From positions 1 to 34,413 of IMG/VR virus record IMGVR_UViG_3300043425_000901: a stretch of DNA of 34,413 bases. The stretch is one strand, 5' to 3'. The DNA comes from a virus. How positions within the stretch are numbered: position 1 is the first letter of the stretch; each line of letters begins with the position of its first letter. The notes beneath the pieces are model-generated. The model had not been told where the DNA came from. It saw only the letters and a list, made by a program, of their open reading frames with translations, and did not search any database. A program made the translations under genes and the position numbers. Shown piece after piece: positions 14,053-21,534 of the stretch.

Positions 14053-14291
14053 CGCCCATCCGCTACCTGATCCTGCGGTGGATCGCCACCTATTGCGAGG
14101 ACCGGGGCTACAGCCCGAGCCGTCGCGAGCTGTGCCTGGCGTTCCGGTGGGCGAGCCCGAACGCGGCCCAGCAGCACATCGACGCACTGGCCCGCCTGGG
14201 GCTCGTGGCCCGAGAGGAGTTCATGGCCAGGACGTTGACGGTCACCGAGGCCGGGCACGAGCTGCTGCGGCAGCAGGAGGTGCGGGCGTGA
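14049..14291 (+). CDS. LexA-type winged-helix protein lacking the peptidase domain
   Basis: An 80-residue protein overlapping the initiator stop (ATGA). It closely follows the LexA DNA-binding domain: LILRWIATYCEDRGYSPSRREL, then ASPNAAQQHIDALARLGLVARE, then the wing and TEAGHELL. The Ser-Lys self-cleavage domain of LexA is absent, so it cannot be inactivated the same way. It could bind LexA-like or phage operators and modulate the host SOS response or phage control. Family certain by pattern; targets unknown. Confidence 0.75.
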   Translation: MTPIRYLILRWIATYCEDRGYSPSRRELCLAFRWASPNAAQQHIDALARLGLVAREEFMARTLTVTEAGHELLRQQEVRA

Positions 14292-14677
14292 GCGAAGACA
14301 TTGCCACCAGGCTGCTGACCTGGACTCACGCTGTCGACGCACCGCCGGCGAGCGACCTGATGGACGAGGCCGCCAGGGAGATCGTCGAGCTGCGCAACAG
14401 GCTCGCGGAACTAAGCGTCATCGTCCGCACCTGCCGGTCGAGGAGCGAGTGCGTCAAAGCGGCGAAGCGACTCGCCCCGGTGACTGTCGGCCAGCAACTG
14501 GTGAACGGGTTTCACCGCGTCGAGCTTGCGTGGCGAGAGATGCGGCAGCCCACACTCACCGACGAGGAGCGGGAGGCGATTAGGGAGGCGGTCGGAGCCT
14601 ACAACGACAACGACGACGACGAGGAATGTGCGAAGATCGCAGCCACGCTACACGGACTCTTGAAGCGGCTAGGCTGA
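14288..14677 (+). CDS. Early protein with C-terminal LHGLLKRL motif
   Basis: A 129-residue protein with GTG start at 14288 overlapping the preceding stop, GGAGG upstream. It is mostly helical: IATRLLTWTHAVDAPPASDL, AAREIVELRNRLAEL, then a C-terminal module LTDEEREAIREAVGAYNDND and IAATLHGLLKRLG. The same C-terminal module (L-S/T-ADEREAV..AI.E, then SATLRGLLERLG) ends the next gene. I associate this module with small planctomycete phage and genomic proteins, but its function is unknown. The first part could be a coiled-coil dimeriser. Confidence 0.65.
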   Translation: MSEDIATRLLTWTHAVDAPPASDLMDEAAREIVELRNRLAELSVIVRTCRSRSECVKAAKRLAPVTVGQQLVNGFHRVELAWREMRQPTLTDEEREAIREAVGAYNDNDDDEECAKIAATLHGLLKRLG

Positions 14678-14716
14678 GAACGGCTGCATTGAGCAGCATC
14701 GAAGAAAGGATTCACC

Positions 14717-15040
14717 ATGACACAGGAGGCGAATGAGATGTCTGCTCCAATGCTTGGTTCTCAACGCGGCACGCCAGTCGCGTGGGCTGTCATGGTTCGC
14801 TGGGAGTACCGAGACATTTGCGGCACATACGAGCAGGCGAAAGAGCGGGCCGATGCGATCACATACTGGGACGGAGACGACCTTGTTACGGCATCCGTAC
14901 AGCCGCTGCATCGTTTCCCATGCGCGACGCTTTCGGCAGATGAGCGGGAGGCAGTGCAGGCCGCCATTGAAGAATGGGCAATGGAGCGCAGCCATCATAT
15001 ATCTGCCACGCTGCGTGGGCTTTTGGAACGACTAGGCTGA
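14717..15040 (+). CDS. Early protein sharing the LRGLLERL C-terminal module
   Basis: A 107-residue protein with AAAGGA before ATG 14717. The N-terminal domain (AWAVMVRWEYRDICGTYEQA, AKERADAITYW, DDLVTASVQPLHRFP) is a small alpha-beta fold. The C-terminus (TLSADEREAVQAAIEEWAME, then HHISATLRGLLERLG) repeats the module at the end of the previous protein. The bases just after both stops also match (GGCTAGGCTGAGAACG and GACTAGGCTGAGAACG), suggesting that module and adjacent spacer were duplicated together. Base use is a little lower in GC than the neighbours. Confidence 0.65.
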   Translation: MTQEANEMSAPMLGSQRGTPVAWAVMVRWEYRDICGTYEQAKERADAITYWDGDDLVTASVQPLHRFPCATLSADEREAVQAAIEEWAMERSHHISATLRGLLERLG

Positions 15041-15098
15041 GAACGCCAGCGATCAGCGGCTCGTCCGCTGCATCGCGTGGTTCTCGCAAGGAGGAAAC

Positions 15099-15356
15099 AT
15101 GGCTGAACGTGAGAGCAAGCAGAGAAACGTCATTGAGATAGGCTCGCCAGTCAACATCGGGACGGCCGACGATCCGATTCATGCGGTCATTCAGGCCGTC
15201 TCGCTTCGCGGGCCGCACGGCGCGGTCGCGCAGTACGAATGCGTCTGGTGGGACGGCAAGACGAGGAAGAGCGAGTGGGTCGGCGAAGACGAAATCGTTC
15301 AGGCATCGAAGCCGATCGCCGCAAAGATGAGCATCGGTTTTGCGCCCGCTGGGTGA
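15099..15356 (+). CDS. Small conserved-looking early protein
   Basis: An 85-residue protein with AAGGAGG upstream. After a charged start (AERESKQRNVIEIG) it forms a beta-rich domain: SPVNIGTADDPIHAVIQAVSL, AVAQYECVWWDGKTRKSEWV, then EDEIVQ. The VWWDGKTR.SEWV motif recurs in small phage proteins of unknown role and suggests an SH3-like barrel. It is the last gene of the early block before a 178-base regulatory gap. Confidence 0.65.
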   Translation: MAERESKQRNVIEIGSPVNIGTADDPIHAVIQAVSLRGPHGAVAQYECVWWDGKTRKSEWVGEDEIVQASKPIAAKMSIGFAPAG

Positions 15357-15370
15357 ACATAGAGAACCAG

Positions 15371-15509
15371 TGATTACCCGGCCCTGGATAATCACCCGCC
15401 CCGCCGCATAACGCCCCACCGCCCCGCGTCGCACGGCTGCAAAACGCTGGCCTGCTGCGTTATGCAGCACGAATAACGCGCTAGACAGTACCACTCTCGC
15501 GCGTACATT
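15371..15509 (+). promoter_or_regulatory. Regulatory gap before the packaging operon with dyads and a promoter
   Basis: The 178-base gap 15357-15534 contains no gene. It holds an inverted pair TGATTA / TAATCA (15371-15376, 15389-15394), and TAACGC elements at 15406-15414 (GCATAACGC), 15457-15465 (inverse, GCGTTATGC, inside a GCTGC/GCAGC hairpin) and 15472-15479 (AATAACGC). TAGACA (15482-15487), 16 bases, TACATT (15504-15509) is a plausible promoter for rusA and the late genes. The repeats may be activator or repressor sites for the early-late switch; this role is inferred. Confidence 0.5.
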
Positions 15510-15534
15510 CCGCCGCGTCCCACGGAGGGGACGT

Positions 15535-15954
15535 ATGGCGATCCTGCTCGAGGTGCCCGGCCAGCCCGTTCCGCAGCCCAGGCCTCGCGTGTCAACGCGC
15601 GGCGGCTTCGGCCGGGCGTACACGCCCAAGGGCCACGCTATCCACGCGTACCGGGAAGCGATCGTTTTGATGGCGAGGGGGGGGAGGGTCGACGGCCCAG
15701 TGAAACTGGAGGTCGACGCGATCTTTGCCCGGCCGCCGAGCCACTGGCGCAAGCACGACCTGCGGGCCGACGCGCCTCGCTGGCCTCGGGCCGACGGTGA
15801 CAACTTGCTGAAGGGCGTGGCCGACGCGCTCACGGACGCGGGCGTTTGGGACGACGACGACCAGGTCGTCGAGTGGGTGATCCGCAAGCGGTACGCGAGC
15901 CGGGCCGAGCAGGCCAGGACGGTGATCCGCATCACGGAGGACGCCGTCCCTTGA
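15535..15954 (+). CDS. rusA: RusA-family Holliday junction resolvase
   Basis: A 139-residue protein of the usual RusA length. The N-terminus VPGQPVPQPRPRVS and the acidic core RADGDNLLKGVADALTDAGVWDDDDQVV (two segments) are the family signature; Asp87, Asp89 and one of the aspartates at 106-109 correspond to the catalytic carboxylates. RusA dimers resolve four-way DNA junctions symmetrically, clearing branched replication intermediates before packaging. A GGAGGGG site precedes ATG 15535, which lies 26 bases after the predicted promoter -10 box. The stop overlaps the TTG start of the next gene. Confidence 0.9.
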   Translation: MAILLEVPGQPVPQPRPRVSTRGGFGRAYTPKGHAIHAYREAIVLMARGGRVDGPVKLEVDAIFARPPSHWRKHDLRADAPRWPRADGDNLLKGVADALTDAGVWDDDDQVVEWVIRKRYASRAEQARTVIRITEDAVP

Positions 15955-16244
15955 GTCGCGCAAAGCTGCTGTCGCCCGAGCAGGAGGCCGCCGTCAGGGC
16001 GGCCTATGCCCGTGGGGCGACATCGGCCGAGGCAGCGTTCCTGGCGGGCGTAACGGTGAGCGTAATCCAGGCGCGGCTGCGGGACCAGATCAGGGACATC
16101 CGCAAGGGCCGAGGCAAAGGCGGGCGGCGTGGCAAGGCAGTCGATCCGACGCCAGAGGAGATCGCCGAGAGGCGGGCCGAGTGTGATCGTCGGCGGCTGC
16201 TGATCATGCAGCCAAAGTTCCACGACCCCAACGATCTGAGCTAA
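15951..16244 (+). CDS. Small HTH protein before the HNH/terminase genes
   Basis: A 97-residue protein. The TTG start at 15951 overlaps the rusA stop and has GGAGG 10 bases upstream. Residues 5-45 form a helix-turn-helix of the Hin/sigma region 4 kind (LSPEQEAAVRAAYARGATSA, EAAFLAGVTVSVIQARLRDQ). A basic Gly/Lys/Arg linker (RKGRGKGGRRGKA) and a C-terminal helix PEEIAERRAECDRRRLL follow. It is placed like DNA-recognition proteins that accompany terminases, and could be a late regulator or packaging accessory. Confidence 0.65.
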   Translation: MSRAKLLSPEQEAAVRAAYARGATSAEAAFLAGVTVSVIQARLRDQIRDIRKGRGKGGRRGKAVDPTPEEIAERRAECDRRRLLIMQPKFHDPNDLS

Positions 16245-16251
16245 TGCACGC

Positions 16252-16545
16252 ATGCCAGACGCGATCAAGCGATGGAGGCCGACGCAGGCCAAGGCGAGGC
16301 CCGCCAAGGAGCGAGCCCACTACACGTCTGCCGATTGGCGGGCGCGGCGACTGCGGATCCTGTTGCGTGATGCATACGTCTGCCGTGCGTGCGGCTGCGT
16401 GTGTCACACCAAGGACGCGCACGTCGATCACATCAAGCCGCTCGAGGACGGCGGCAGTGACGCGGGCGCGAACCTGCAGACACTCTGCAGTGCGTGCCAC
16501 GGTCGGAAGACGAGAGCCGAGCAGAAGGCCAAGGGCTTCGCGTGA
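16252..16545 (+). CDS. HNH endonuclease adjacent to the terminase
   Basis: A 97-residue HNH nuclease: zinc pairs CRAC (44-47) and CSACH (79-83), and the catalytic HVDHIKPLEDGG segment with His57/His60 and Asn74 (ANLQTLC). In HK97-type phages an HNH protein next to the terminase stimulates specific cos cleavage by the large subunit and is needed for head morphogenesis. The gene order here (HNH, TerS, TerL, portal, protease) fits that role well, implying a cos-type packaging mechanism, though the cos site itself cannot be recognised. Start ATG 16252. Confidence 0.88.
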   Translation: MPDAIKRWRPTQAKARPAKERAHYTSADWRARRLRILLRDAYVCRACGCVCHTKDAHVDHIKPLEDGGSDAGANLQTLCSACHGRKTRAEQKAKGFA

Positions 16546-16563
16546 TGGCATGCCTGGGGGGGT

Positions 16564-16601
16564 GGGGCTTTTTGACAAACTGACGTTCGCCGGAAAGCCC
16601 C
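16564..16601 (+). promoter_or_regulatory. Hairpin in the gap before the small terminase gene
   Basis: GGGGCTTT (16564-16571) and AAAGCCCC (16594-16601) form a perfect 8-base dyad with a 22-base loop containing TTGACA. It lies in the 108-base gap between the HNH and small terminase genes, where cos sites or regulatory stem-loops are often found in HK97-like phages. No good -10 box follows TTGACA at the right distance. Function is undetermined. Confidence 0.35.
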
Positions 16602-16653
16602 ATGCCGCCTCAGCGCGAATAACTGACCAACTAACGCCAAACGGGAGCGAACC

Positions 16654-17148
16654 ATGGGCCGCAGAGGCCGCCACCCAGACCCCAATAGCAAGCGTTCTCA
16701 AGCCGCCCTGGCTCGCGCAGCGGCCATCGGCGTGGCAGTGCAGGCCAAGCCGCAGGCGGCCACGCAGGCCGATCCGGTGGCCATGCCTGCCGACGTTGAG
16801 GCCCGCGTGATCGCGGCCCAGTTCTGGACGAGCCACGCCGACCCGCTGGCGGCTGCCGGCCGCCTGCGGGCCGAGCAGGCCGAGGGCCTCGCGATCCTGT
16901 CGCACCTCTACGCCGACTGCCGCGAGCTCGCGCAGCAGCTCGCCCAGGAGGGCTGGATGACGTCGACCGAGAAGGGCCAGGCCGCCAACCCGGTGGCCCG
17001 CCTGCTGCGTGATGCCCGGCGCGACTTCGTCGCCCTGGCCCGCGAGTACGGGCTGACGCCGGCGGCCGAGACGCGATTCCCACCAGAGGCCGCCGACCAT
17101 GGCGAAGAAGACGCAGAGGAAGCGAAGCTCCGCGCGTTCATCGGCTGA
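16654..17148 (+). CDS. terS: Terminase small subunit, P27 family
   Basis: A 164-residue protein. The N-terminus RRGRHPDPNSKRSQAALARA is of the P27-type (R-x-P-x-N-x-K), the middle is helical (LADC-type segment: LYADCRELAQQLAQEGW), and the C-terminus NPVARLLRDARRDFVALARE plus YGLTPAAETRF matches the conserved family ending (LGLTPAAR.R). The subunit recognises phage DNA and recruits the large subunit to start packaging. It overlaps terL by 50 bases, an unusually long overlap that forces tight coupling. Confidence 0.85.
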   Translation: MGRRGRHPDPNSKRSQAALARAAAIGVAVQAKPQAATQADPVAMPADVEARVIAAQFWTSHADPLAAAGRLRAEQAEGLAILSHLYADCRELAQQLAQEGWMTSTEKGQAANPVARLLRDARRDFVALAREYGLTPAAETRFPPEAADHGEEDAEEAKLRAFIG

Positions 17149-18715
17149 GCCAGGCGGCGACAGGCCCGAGTACGCCCCGGGCTACGTCTGGGACGCAGCT
17201 GCTGCGGCGCGCCCCGCCGAGTTCATCGAGTCGTTCTGCCGGGTGCCGTCGCCCGACGGTGGCGATCCGGTGCCGGTGAAGCTGATTCCGTGGCAACGCG
17301 ACCGCGTGATCGCACCGCTGTTCGGGTGGAAGCGGCCCGACGGCCGGCTACGGTACCGCCGCGGTGCCGTCTTCGTGCCGAAGAAGAACGGCAAGACGTG
17401 GCTCATGTCGGGCGTGGCCCAGTACCTGCTGACGGCCCACCAGCCGCTGGCCGACGTCTACCCTGCGGCCGTCGACCGCGAGCAGGCCCGGATTCTGTAC
17501 CGCATGCTCAAGCGCAGCGTCGAGGCTTCGCCCACGCTGTCGAAGGTGCTCGAGGTCGTCGACTCAAAGAGCATCATCCGCAACCGGAAGCACGGGAACG
17601 TGCTGCGGTGCTTGAGCGCCGACGCGTACCGCAACGAAGGCCTGAACGGCTCGGTGATCATCGACGAGATCCACGCCCACAAGAGCGACGAGCTGATCTC
17701 GGCCCTCATGTACGCGACGCGGGCCACGCCCAACGGCCTTGTCCTGGCGATCTCGACGGCCGGCGACGACCGCAAAGGCCCTGGCTACCAGTGGTGGCAG
17801 GACTGCGAGCTCGTGATGAAGAACCCCGCCGCGAATCCGACGTTCTACGGGCTGATCTACGCCGCGGCAGCAGACGACGACCACGACGATCCCGAGACGT
17901 GGCGGAAGGCGAACCCGTCTATGGGCGTGACGTTCCCCGAGGAAGAGTTCCGCGCCGACTGGCAGGACTCGCAGACGAACCCCGTGAAGCGGACGCGGTG
18001 GCTCCGCTACTCGCTGAACGTCTGGACGACGCCCGATAACCGCTGGTTCACCCCCGAGGTCTACGTCCCCTGCGTGGCCCAGCCGCCCGAGCCTCTGGCC
18101 GGCCGGTCGTGCTTCCTCGGCCTCGACCTGGCCGACCACCTCGACCTGACGGCGGCCGTCGCCCTCTTCCCGGACGGCCACGGTGGCTACGACGCCGACG
18201 CGATGTTCTGGATGCCCGAGGACAACGTGGCCGAGCGTGAGCGCGAGGCCCGCGTTCCGCTGCGTCAGTGGATCGCCGACGGGTGGATCCGCACCACGCC
18301 AGGCGTCCGGCTCGATCACGACCAGGTGGCCGCGGATCTGATCGCGTATTCGCAGTCGCACAAGGTCCGCGGCGTCGGCGCCGACCCGTGGAACCTGGGC
18401 TCGGTGGCTACGCAACTTCAACGTGCCGGCCTTGAAGTGCAGGCTATCGGGCAGTCCGTTGGCCGGATGACGGCGCCGTCCAAGCTGCTCGAGGTCCTGA
18501 TCCACGAGCGGAAGTTTCGGTGCCCGTCGCCGGTGATGCAGTGGATGGCCGGGAACGTCTGCCTGTACGTCGATCACGCAGGAAACATGAAGCCCGATAA
18601 GGGCCGGTCGAGCGAGAAGACCGACGGGATCGTGGCGGCCGTCTGCGGCCTGGCGGTGGCAAGCACGGCGGAGCCGGAACCGGGGCCTGACGCATGGCAG
18701 ATCATCGAGCTGTGA
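17099..18715 (+). CDS. terL: Terminase large subunit, HK97-like (Terminase_1)
   Basis: A 538-residue packaging motor. ATPase domain: Q-motif region IPWQRD (63-68), Walker A VPKKNGKT (93-100), Walker B VIIDE (186-190) and the coupling motif ISTAGDD (218-224). Nuclease domain of RNase H type: GLDLAD with Asp343, ADPW with Asp429 and KTDGIVAA with Asp509 as metal ligands. Length and motifs are those of the HK97-like group. It cuts concatemers and drives DNA into proheads through the portal encoded next (22-base overlap). ATG 17099 is within terS; no better start with a site is seen. Confidence 0.96.
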   Translation: MAKKTQRKRSSARSSAEPGGDRPEYAPGYVWDAAAAARPAEFIESFCRVPSPDGGDPVPVKLIPWQRDRVIAPLFGWKRPDGRLRYRRGAVFVPKKNGKTWLMSGVAQYLLTAHQPLADVYPAAVDREQARILYRMLKRSVEASPTLSKVLEVVDSKSIIRNRKHGNVLRCLSADAYRNEGLNGSVIIDEIHAHKSDELISALMYATRATPNGLVLAISTAGDDRKGPGYQWWQDCELVMKNPAANPTFYGLIYAAAADDDHDDPETWRKANPSMGVTFPEEEFRADWQDSQTNPVKRTRWLRYSLNVWTTPDNRWFTPEVYVPCVAQPPEPLAGRSCFLGLDLADHLDLTAAVALFPDGHGGYDADAMFWMPEDNVAEREREARVPLRQWIADGWIRTTPGVRLDHDQVAADLIAYSQSHKVRGVGADPWNLGSVATQLQRAGLEVQAIGQSVGRMTAPSKLLEVLIHERKFRCPSPVMQWMAGNVCLYVDHAGNMKPDKGRSSEKTDGIVAAVCGLAVASTAEPEPGPDAWQIIEL

Positions 18716-20052
18716 AGAAGACCGGCGCGGCCCCGAAGCCGCGGGCACGGCGGCCCAGCAAAAAGGCCTTGAACGAGTTCGCCCTGCGGGCGCTCGCGGA
18801 TCACCTGCCCGTCGGCACGATCCTGAACGCGGCGACGATCGACGCCGAAGTGGCCGTCCGCACGACCTGCATCCTGGCCTGTGTGCGGTTCATCGCGTCG
18901 TCGCTCGCCTGCATGCCGACCGAGATCATCCGCCGGCGGCCGGGCTACCCGAAGACCCACGCCCACGACCTGGCCTGCTACGACGTCCTGACGTGGCGGC
19001 CCAACTCGTGGCAGAGCGACTTCGAGTACAAGGAAACGACCGCCTACCACCTCGCCCTCTACGGCCGGGCGTACTCGCGGATCGTGGCCGGCGAGAACGG
19101 CTTCTGCTCGGCTCTTGAGCCGCTGCACCCAAGCCGGATGTCGACGTTCCGCGGGGCCGATGGCAGCCTGCTGTACCGCTACCTGCTGCCGCGTGGCCAG
19201 TTCCGCGACTTCCAACAGGCCGAGATCGTCCATTACCGCTGGCTCTCGGACAACAGCTACGAGGGCCAGCTGCCGGCCGAGCTCTGCTCGACGAGCGTGG
19301 CGCTCGCCCGCAAGCTCGACGTTGCCGCGGCGTCGTTCTGGGACAACTCGGCCCGGCCGGACGGCGTGATCGAGACGCAGGAAGACGTGCCGCCCGAGGC
19401 TCAGTCGCGTTTCATCGAGCAGTGGCGGGAGATCTACGGCGGTGCCAAGAAGCGCGGCGCGACCGCGATGCTGCCCAAGAAGACGCAGTTCAAGCCGATC
19501 GAGGGAAACAGCAACGAAGCGAACCAGTTCATGGAGCTGCGGAAGTCGCTCCTGCCCGAAGTGGCCCGCGTCTACGGCATCCCGACGACGCTGCTCGGTG
19601 ACGCCGACATGGCGAAGTACTCGAACGTCGAGCAGGAGTTCGTGACGGCCCACGTTTTCGGGCTGCTGCCGTGGCAGAAGCGTTTCGAGGGGGCGATCGA
19701 CCGCTCGATCCTGCGGACCTACGACAACCCGATGGACGGCCGGCACTACTGCCGGCTGGACAGCCGGGCGCTGCTGCGTGGCGACACCCAGGCCCGCGTG
19801 GCCCTCTACCAGTTCCTGTTCAACTGCGGGGCGATCTCGCCCAACGAGCTGCGGGATCTCGAAGACCTGGACCTGCTCGAGAACCCGGCAGCGAACGCGA
19901 CCTACATGCAGCTGGGCTTCGCGCCGCTGGGCACATCGGCCACCGGCACCGGGCCGGACGCCCAGCCGGCCGCCGGCGAGGAGCAGTACCCGGCCGACAC
20001 GATCGAGCCCGAGGACGTGCCGGCCGACATGGAGGACGACGCCAATGGCTGA
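18694..20052 (+). CDS. Portal protein, HK97 family
   Basis: A 452-residue protein in the right place and of typical length for HK97-type portals (gp3). Family features: RTTCILACVRFIASSLACMP (wing/clip start), FEYKETTAYHLALYGRAYSR, ALEPLHPSRM, VHYRWLSD-type segment and a long stem helix region preceding VARVYGIPTTLLGDADMAKYSNVEQE, the last being highly characteristic. Twelve copies form the DNA channel at one capsid vertex and bind the terminase. The acidic, Pro-rich C-terminus (GEEQYPADTIEPED) is typical. ATG 18694 overlaps terL; GTG 18712 is a second possible start. Confidence 0.94.
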   Translation: MADHRAVKKTGAAPKPRARRPSKKALNEFALRALADHLPVGTILNAATIDAEVAVRTTCILACVRFIASSLACMPTEIIRRRPGYPKTHAHDLACYDVLTWRPNSWQSDFEYKETTAYHLALYGRAYSRIVAGENGFCSALEPLHPSRMSTFRGADGSLLYRYLLPRGQFRDFQQAEIVHYRWLSDNSYEGQLPAELCSTSVALARKLDVAAASFWDNSARPDGVIETQEDVPPEAQSRFIEQWREIYGGAKKRGATAMLPKKTQFKPIEGNSNEANQFMELRKSLLPEVARVYGIPTTLLGDADMAKYSNVEQEFVTAHVFGLLPWQKRFEGAIDRSILRTYDNPMDGRHYCRLDSRALLRGDTQARVALYQFLFNCGAISPNELRDLEDLDLLENPAANATYMQLGFAPLGTSATGTGPDAQPAAGEEQYPADTIEPEDVPADMEDDANG

Positions 20053-20752
20053 TGACATCGAGCGCCGCTACGTCCCCGCCGCCGTCGAGCCGATCGAGCT
20101 CGAGGAGCGGTCGGCCGCCGCCCCGACGATCAAAGGGATCAGCCCGCCGTTCAACTCGAAGAGCCACGACCTGGGTGGCTTTCGCGAGGTGTTCGCGCCG
20201 ACCGCGTTCGACAAGGTCGTGGGCCGCCATCGCAACGACCCGCGCGGCGGCGTGGATGTCGTCGCCCTGTTCAACCACGACGAGAACCAGGTGCTCGGCC
20301 GGACGACGTCCGGGACGCTGGAGATCTCGAAGGCCGACAAGGGTCTGGCATACTCGATCACGCCGCCCGACACGACGCTCGGCCGGGATCTGCTCACGCT
20401 GATCCGCCGGGGCGACATCTACGGGGCGTCGTTCGCGTTCTCGGTCGCCCAGGGCGGCGAGTCGTGGACGCAGGAGGCCGACGGCTCGGCCGTCCGCACG
20501 ATCACCGAGGTGGCGGGCCTGTACGACGTCTCTGTCGTCACCCGGCCGGCCTATCCGCAGTCGTCCGCGGCCCTGCGGTCGCTGGAGGCGTGGCGGAGCG
20601 AGAACCTCACGAGCCACGAAGTCGAGCAGCTGGCCCAGCAGGCCGCCGATCTCGAAGCCGACAAGCGGCGCCGCTGGTCCTACGCCCTGACAGCCGCAGC
20701 CGCGCGGCTCGTCTCCGCGAGGCTCAAGGCCAATGCACCACGAATCAAGTAG
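20045..20752 (+). CDS. Prohead maturation protease, HK97 family (S78)
   Basis: A 235-residue serine protease with the U35/S78 signature: IKGISPPFNS (29-38), EVFAPTAF, LFNHDENQVLGRT with catalytic His78, and GDIYGASFAF with nucleophile Ser129, then GLYDVSVVTRPAYPQS. It cleaves the scaffold-like N-terminal part of the major capsid protein and itself during prohead maturation. The ATG at 20045 overlaps the portal stop. In most HK97-like phages the capsid gene follows directly; here nine genes intervene before it, the main oddity of this genome. Confidence 0.94.
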   Translation: MADDIERRYVPAAVEPIELEERSAAAPTIKGISPPFNSKSHDLGGFREVFAPTAFDKVVGRHRNDPRGGVDVVALFNHDENQVLGRTTSGTLEISKADKGLAYSITPPDTTLGRDLLTLIRRGDIYGASFAFSVAQGGESWTQEADGSAVRTITEVAGLYDVSVVTRPAYPQSSAALRSLEAWRSENLTSHEVEQLAQQAADLEADKRRRWSYALTAAAARLVSARLKANAPRIK

Positions 20753-20900
20753 GGCCTGCCGCAAGTGCGGGCACCGCTGCCGCGTGATCACCTCGCGCCG
20801 CGTCGGCCTGGAGCAGGAGCAGCGGCTGGAGTGCAGCTGCTGCCATGCCCGCCGGAAGCGCGTCGTGCCCGCCACCGAGATCTGGAGCCGGAAACGATGA
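20733..20900 (+). CDS. 55-residue zinc-ribbon-like protein
   Basis: A short frame overlapping the end of the protease gene by 20 bases and coupled to the next by ATGA. It reads MHHESSRACRKCGHRCRVIT, then a charged link, then LECSCCHARRKRVVPATEIW. The C-x2-C and C-S-C-C pairs form a plausible zinc ribbon. Similar tiny Cys4 proteins occur in phage late operons; they may bind DNA, RNA or the transcription machinery. No specific role can be given. Confidence 0.6.
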   Translation: MHHESSRACRKCGHRCRVITSRRVGLEQEQRLECSCCHARRKRVVPATEIWSRKR

Positions 20901-21259
20901 ACGCCACGCCCGACTCCATCGCCGTCGTCGCGTCCCAGGTGAACGCGTTTGTTGTTAGCGCCCGCGAGCAGGCCCGGGACGGACTCACCTGGACCGAGTT
21001 CGGCCGGCTGCTCGTGCAGCTGCTCTACCTCGCCGTGGCCGGGCTCGACGCGGTGGCCACGCTCACCGGCCCGCAGAAGCGCGAGGTCGCCGTGACGGCC
21101 GCCGCCGTGCTGTTCGACACGCTCGCGGATAAGGCCGTGCCGGTGACGGCGTGGCCCGCCTGGATGCTCGTCCGCCCCGCGACTCGCCTACTCGTCCTCT
21201 CGCTCGCCGCCGGGGCCGTCGAGGCCCTGCTCAGGATCTCCAGGAGTGCTGCCGCATGA
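20897..21259 (+). CDS. Membrane-associated protein of the late cassette
   Basis: A 120-residue protein, ATG overlapping the preceding stop. It has helices ATPDSIAVVASQVNAFVVSA and LTWTEFGRLLVQLLYLAVAG, then QKREVAVTAAAVLFDTLADK and a C-terminal hydrophobic stretch PATRLLVLSLAAGAVEALLR. The second and last hydrophobic helices could enter a membrane. Size and layout fit a holin-like or holin-accessory protein, but there is no family signature. First of a chain of overlapping genes leading to the cysteine peptidase. Confidence 0.65.
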   Translation: MNATPDSIAVVASQVNAFVVSAREQARDGLTWTEFGRLLVQLLYLAVAGLDAVATLTGPQKREVAVTAAAVLFDTLADKAVPVTAWPAWMLVRPATRLLVLSLAAGAVEALLRISRSAAA

Positions 21260-21534
21260 TCACCATCCTCATCGTCGCCGCCGCCGTCGCGTTCCTGCTG
21301 TGGCCGAGCAAGAAGCCGGGCGAGGCCTCGCCGGCCATCGGCCTGTTCAAGGTGCCGCCGGTGCTGCCGCCGGCGGCACCCCCGGCCCAGGCCGGGCCGG
21401 ACCCGCGGACAGCGATCGACTCGCTGCTGGCCGTCCGGGACCGGCTCGCTCTCACTGACAGCCTTAACGAGGACTCTGCGAGGGCCGTCGACACGCTCTG
21501 GCTGGATCTGCTGCACGGGAGCCATCGGAAATGA
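21256..21534 (+). CDS. Single-pass membrane protein (Rz/spanin-like layout)
   Basis: A 92-residue protein with an N-terminal membrane segment (MITILIVAAAVAFLLW), a Lys-rich stop, a Pro/Ala-rich stretch (VLPPAAPPAQAGPDP) and a C-terminal helix (TAIDSLLAVRDRLALTDSL). N-in, C-out topology with a long extracytoplasmic helix is what inner-membrane spanins show, but no lipoprotein partner is seen next to it. Coupled on both sides by ATGA overlaps. Confidence 0.6.
   Translation: MITILIVAAAVAFLLWPSKKPGEASPAIGLFKVPPVLPPAAPPAQAGPDPRTAIDSLLAVRDRLALTDSLNEDSARAVDTLWLDLLHGSHRK

Noticed and set aside
16572-16601. TTGACA as a -35 box of a promoter for the terminase genes
   Set aside because: At 16-18 bases downstream there is only GC-rich AAGCCC-like sequence, not a -10 box; the element is better described as the loop of a dyad.
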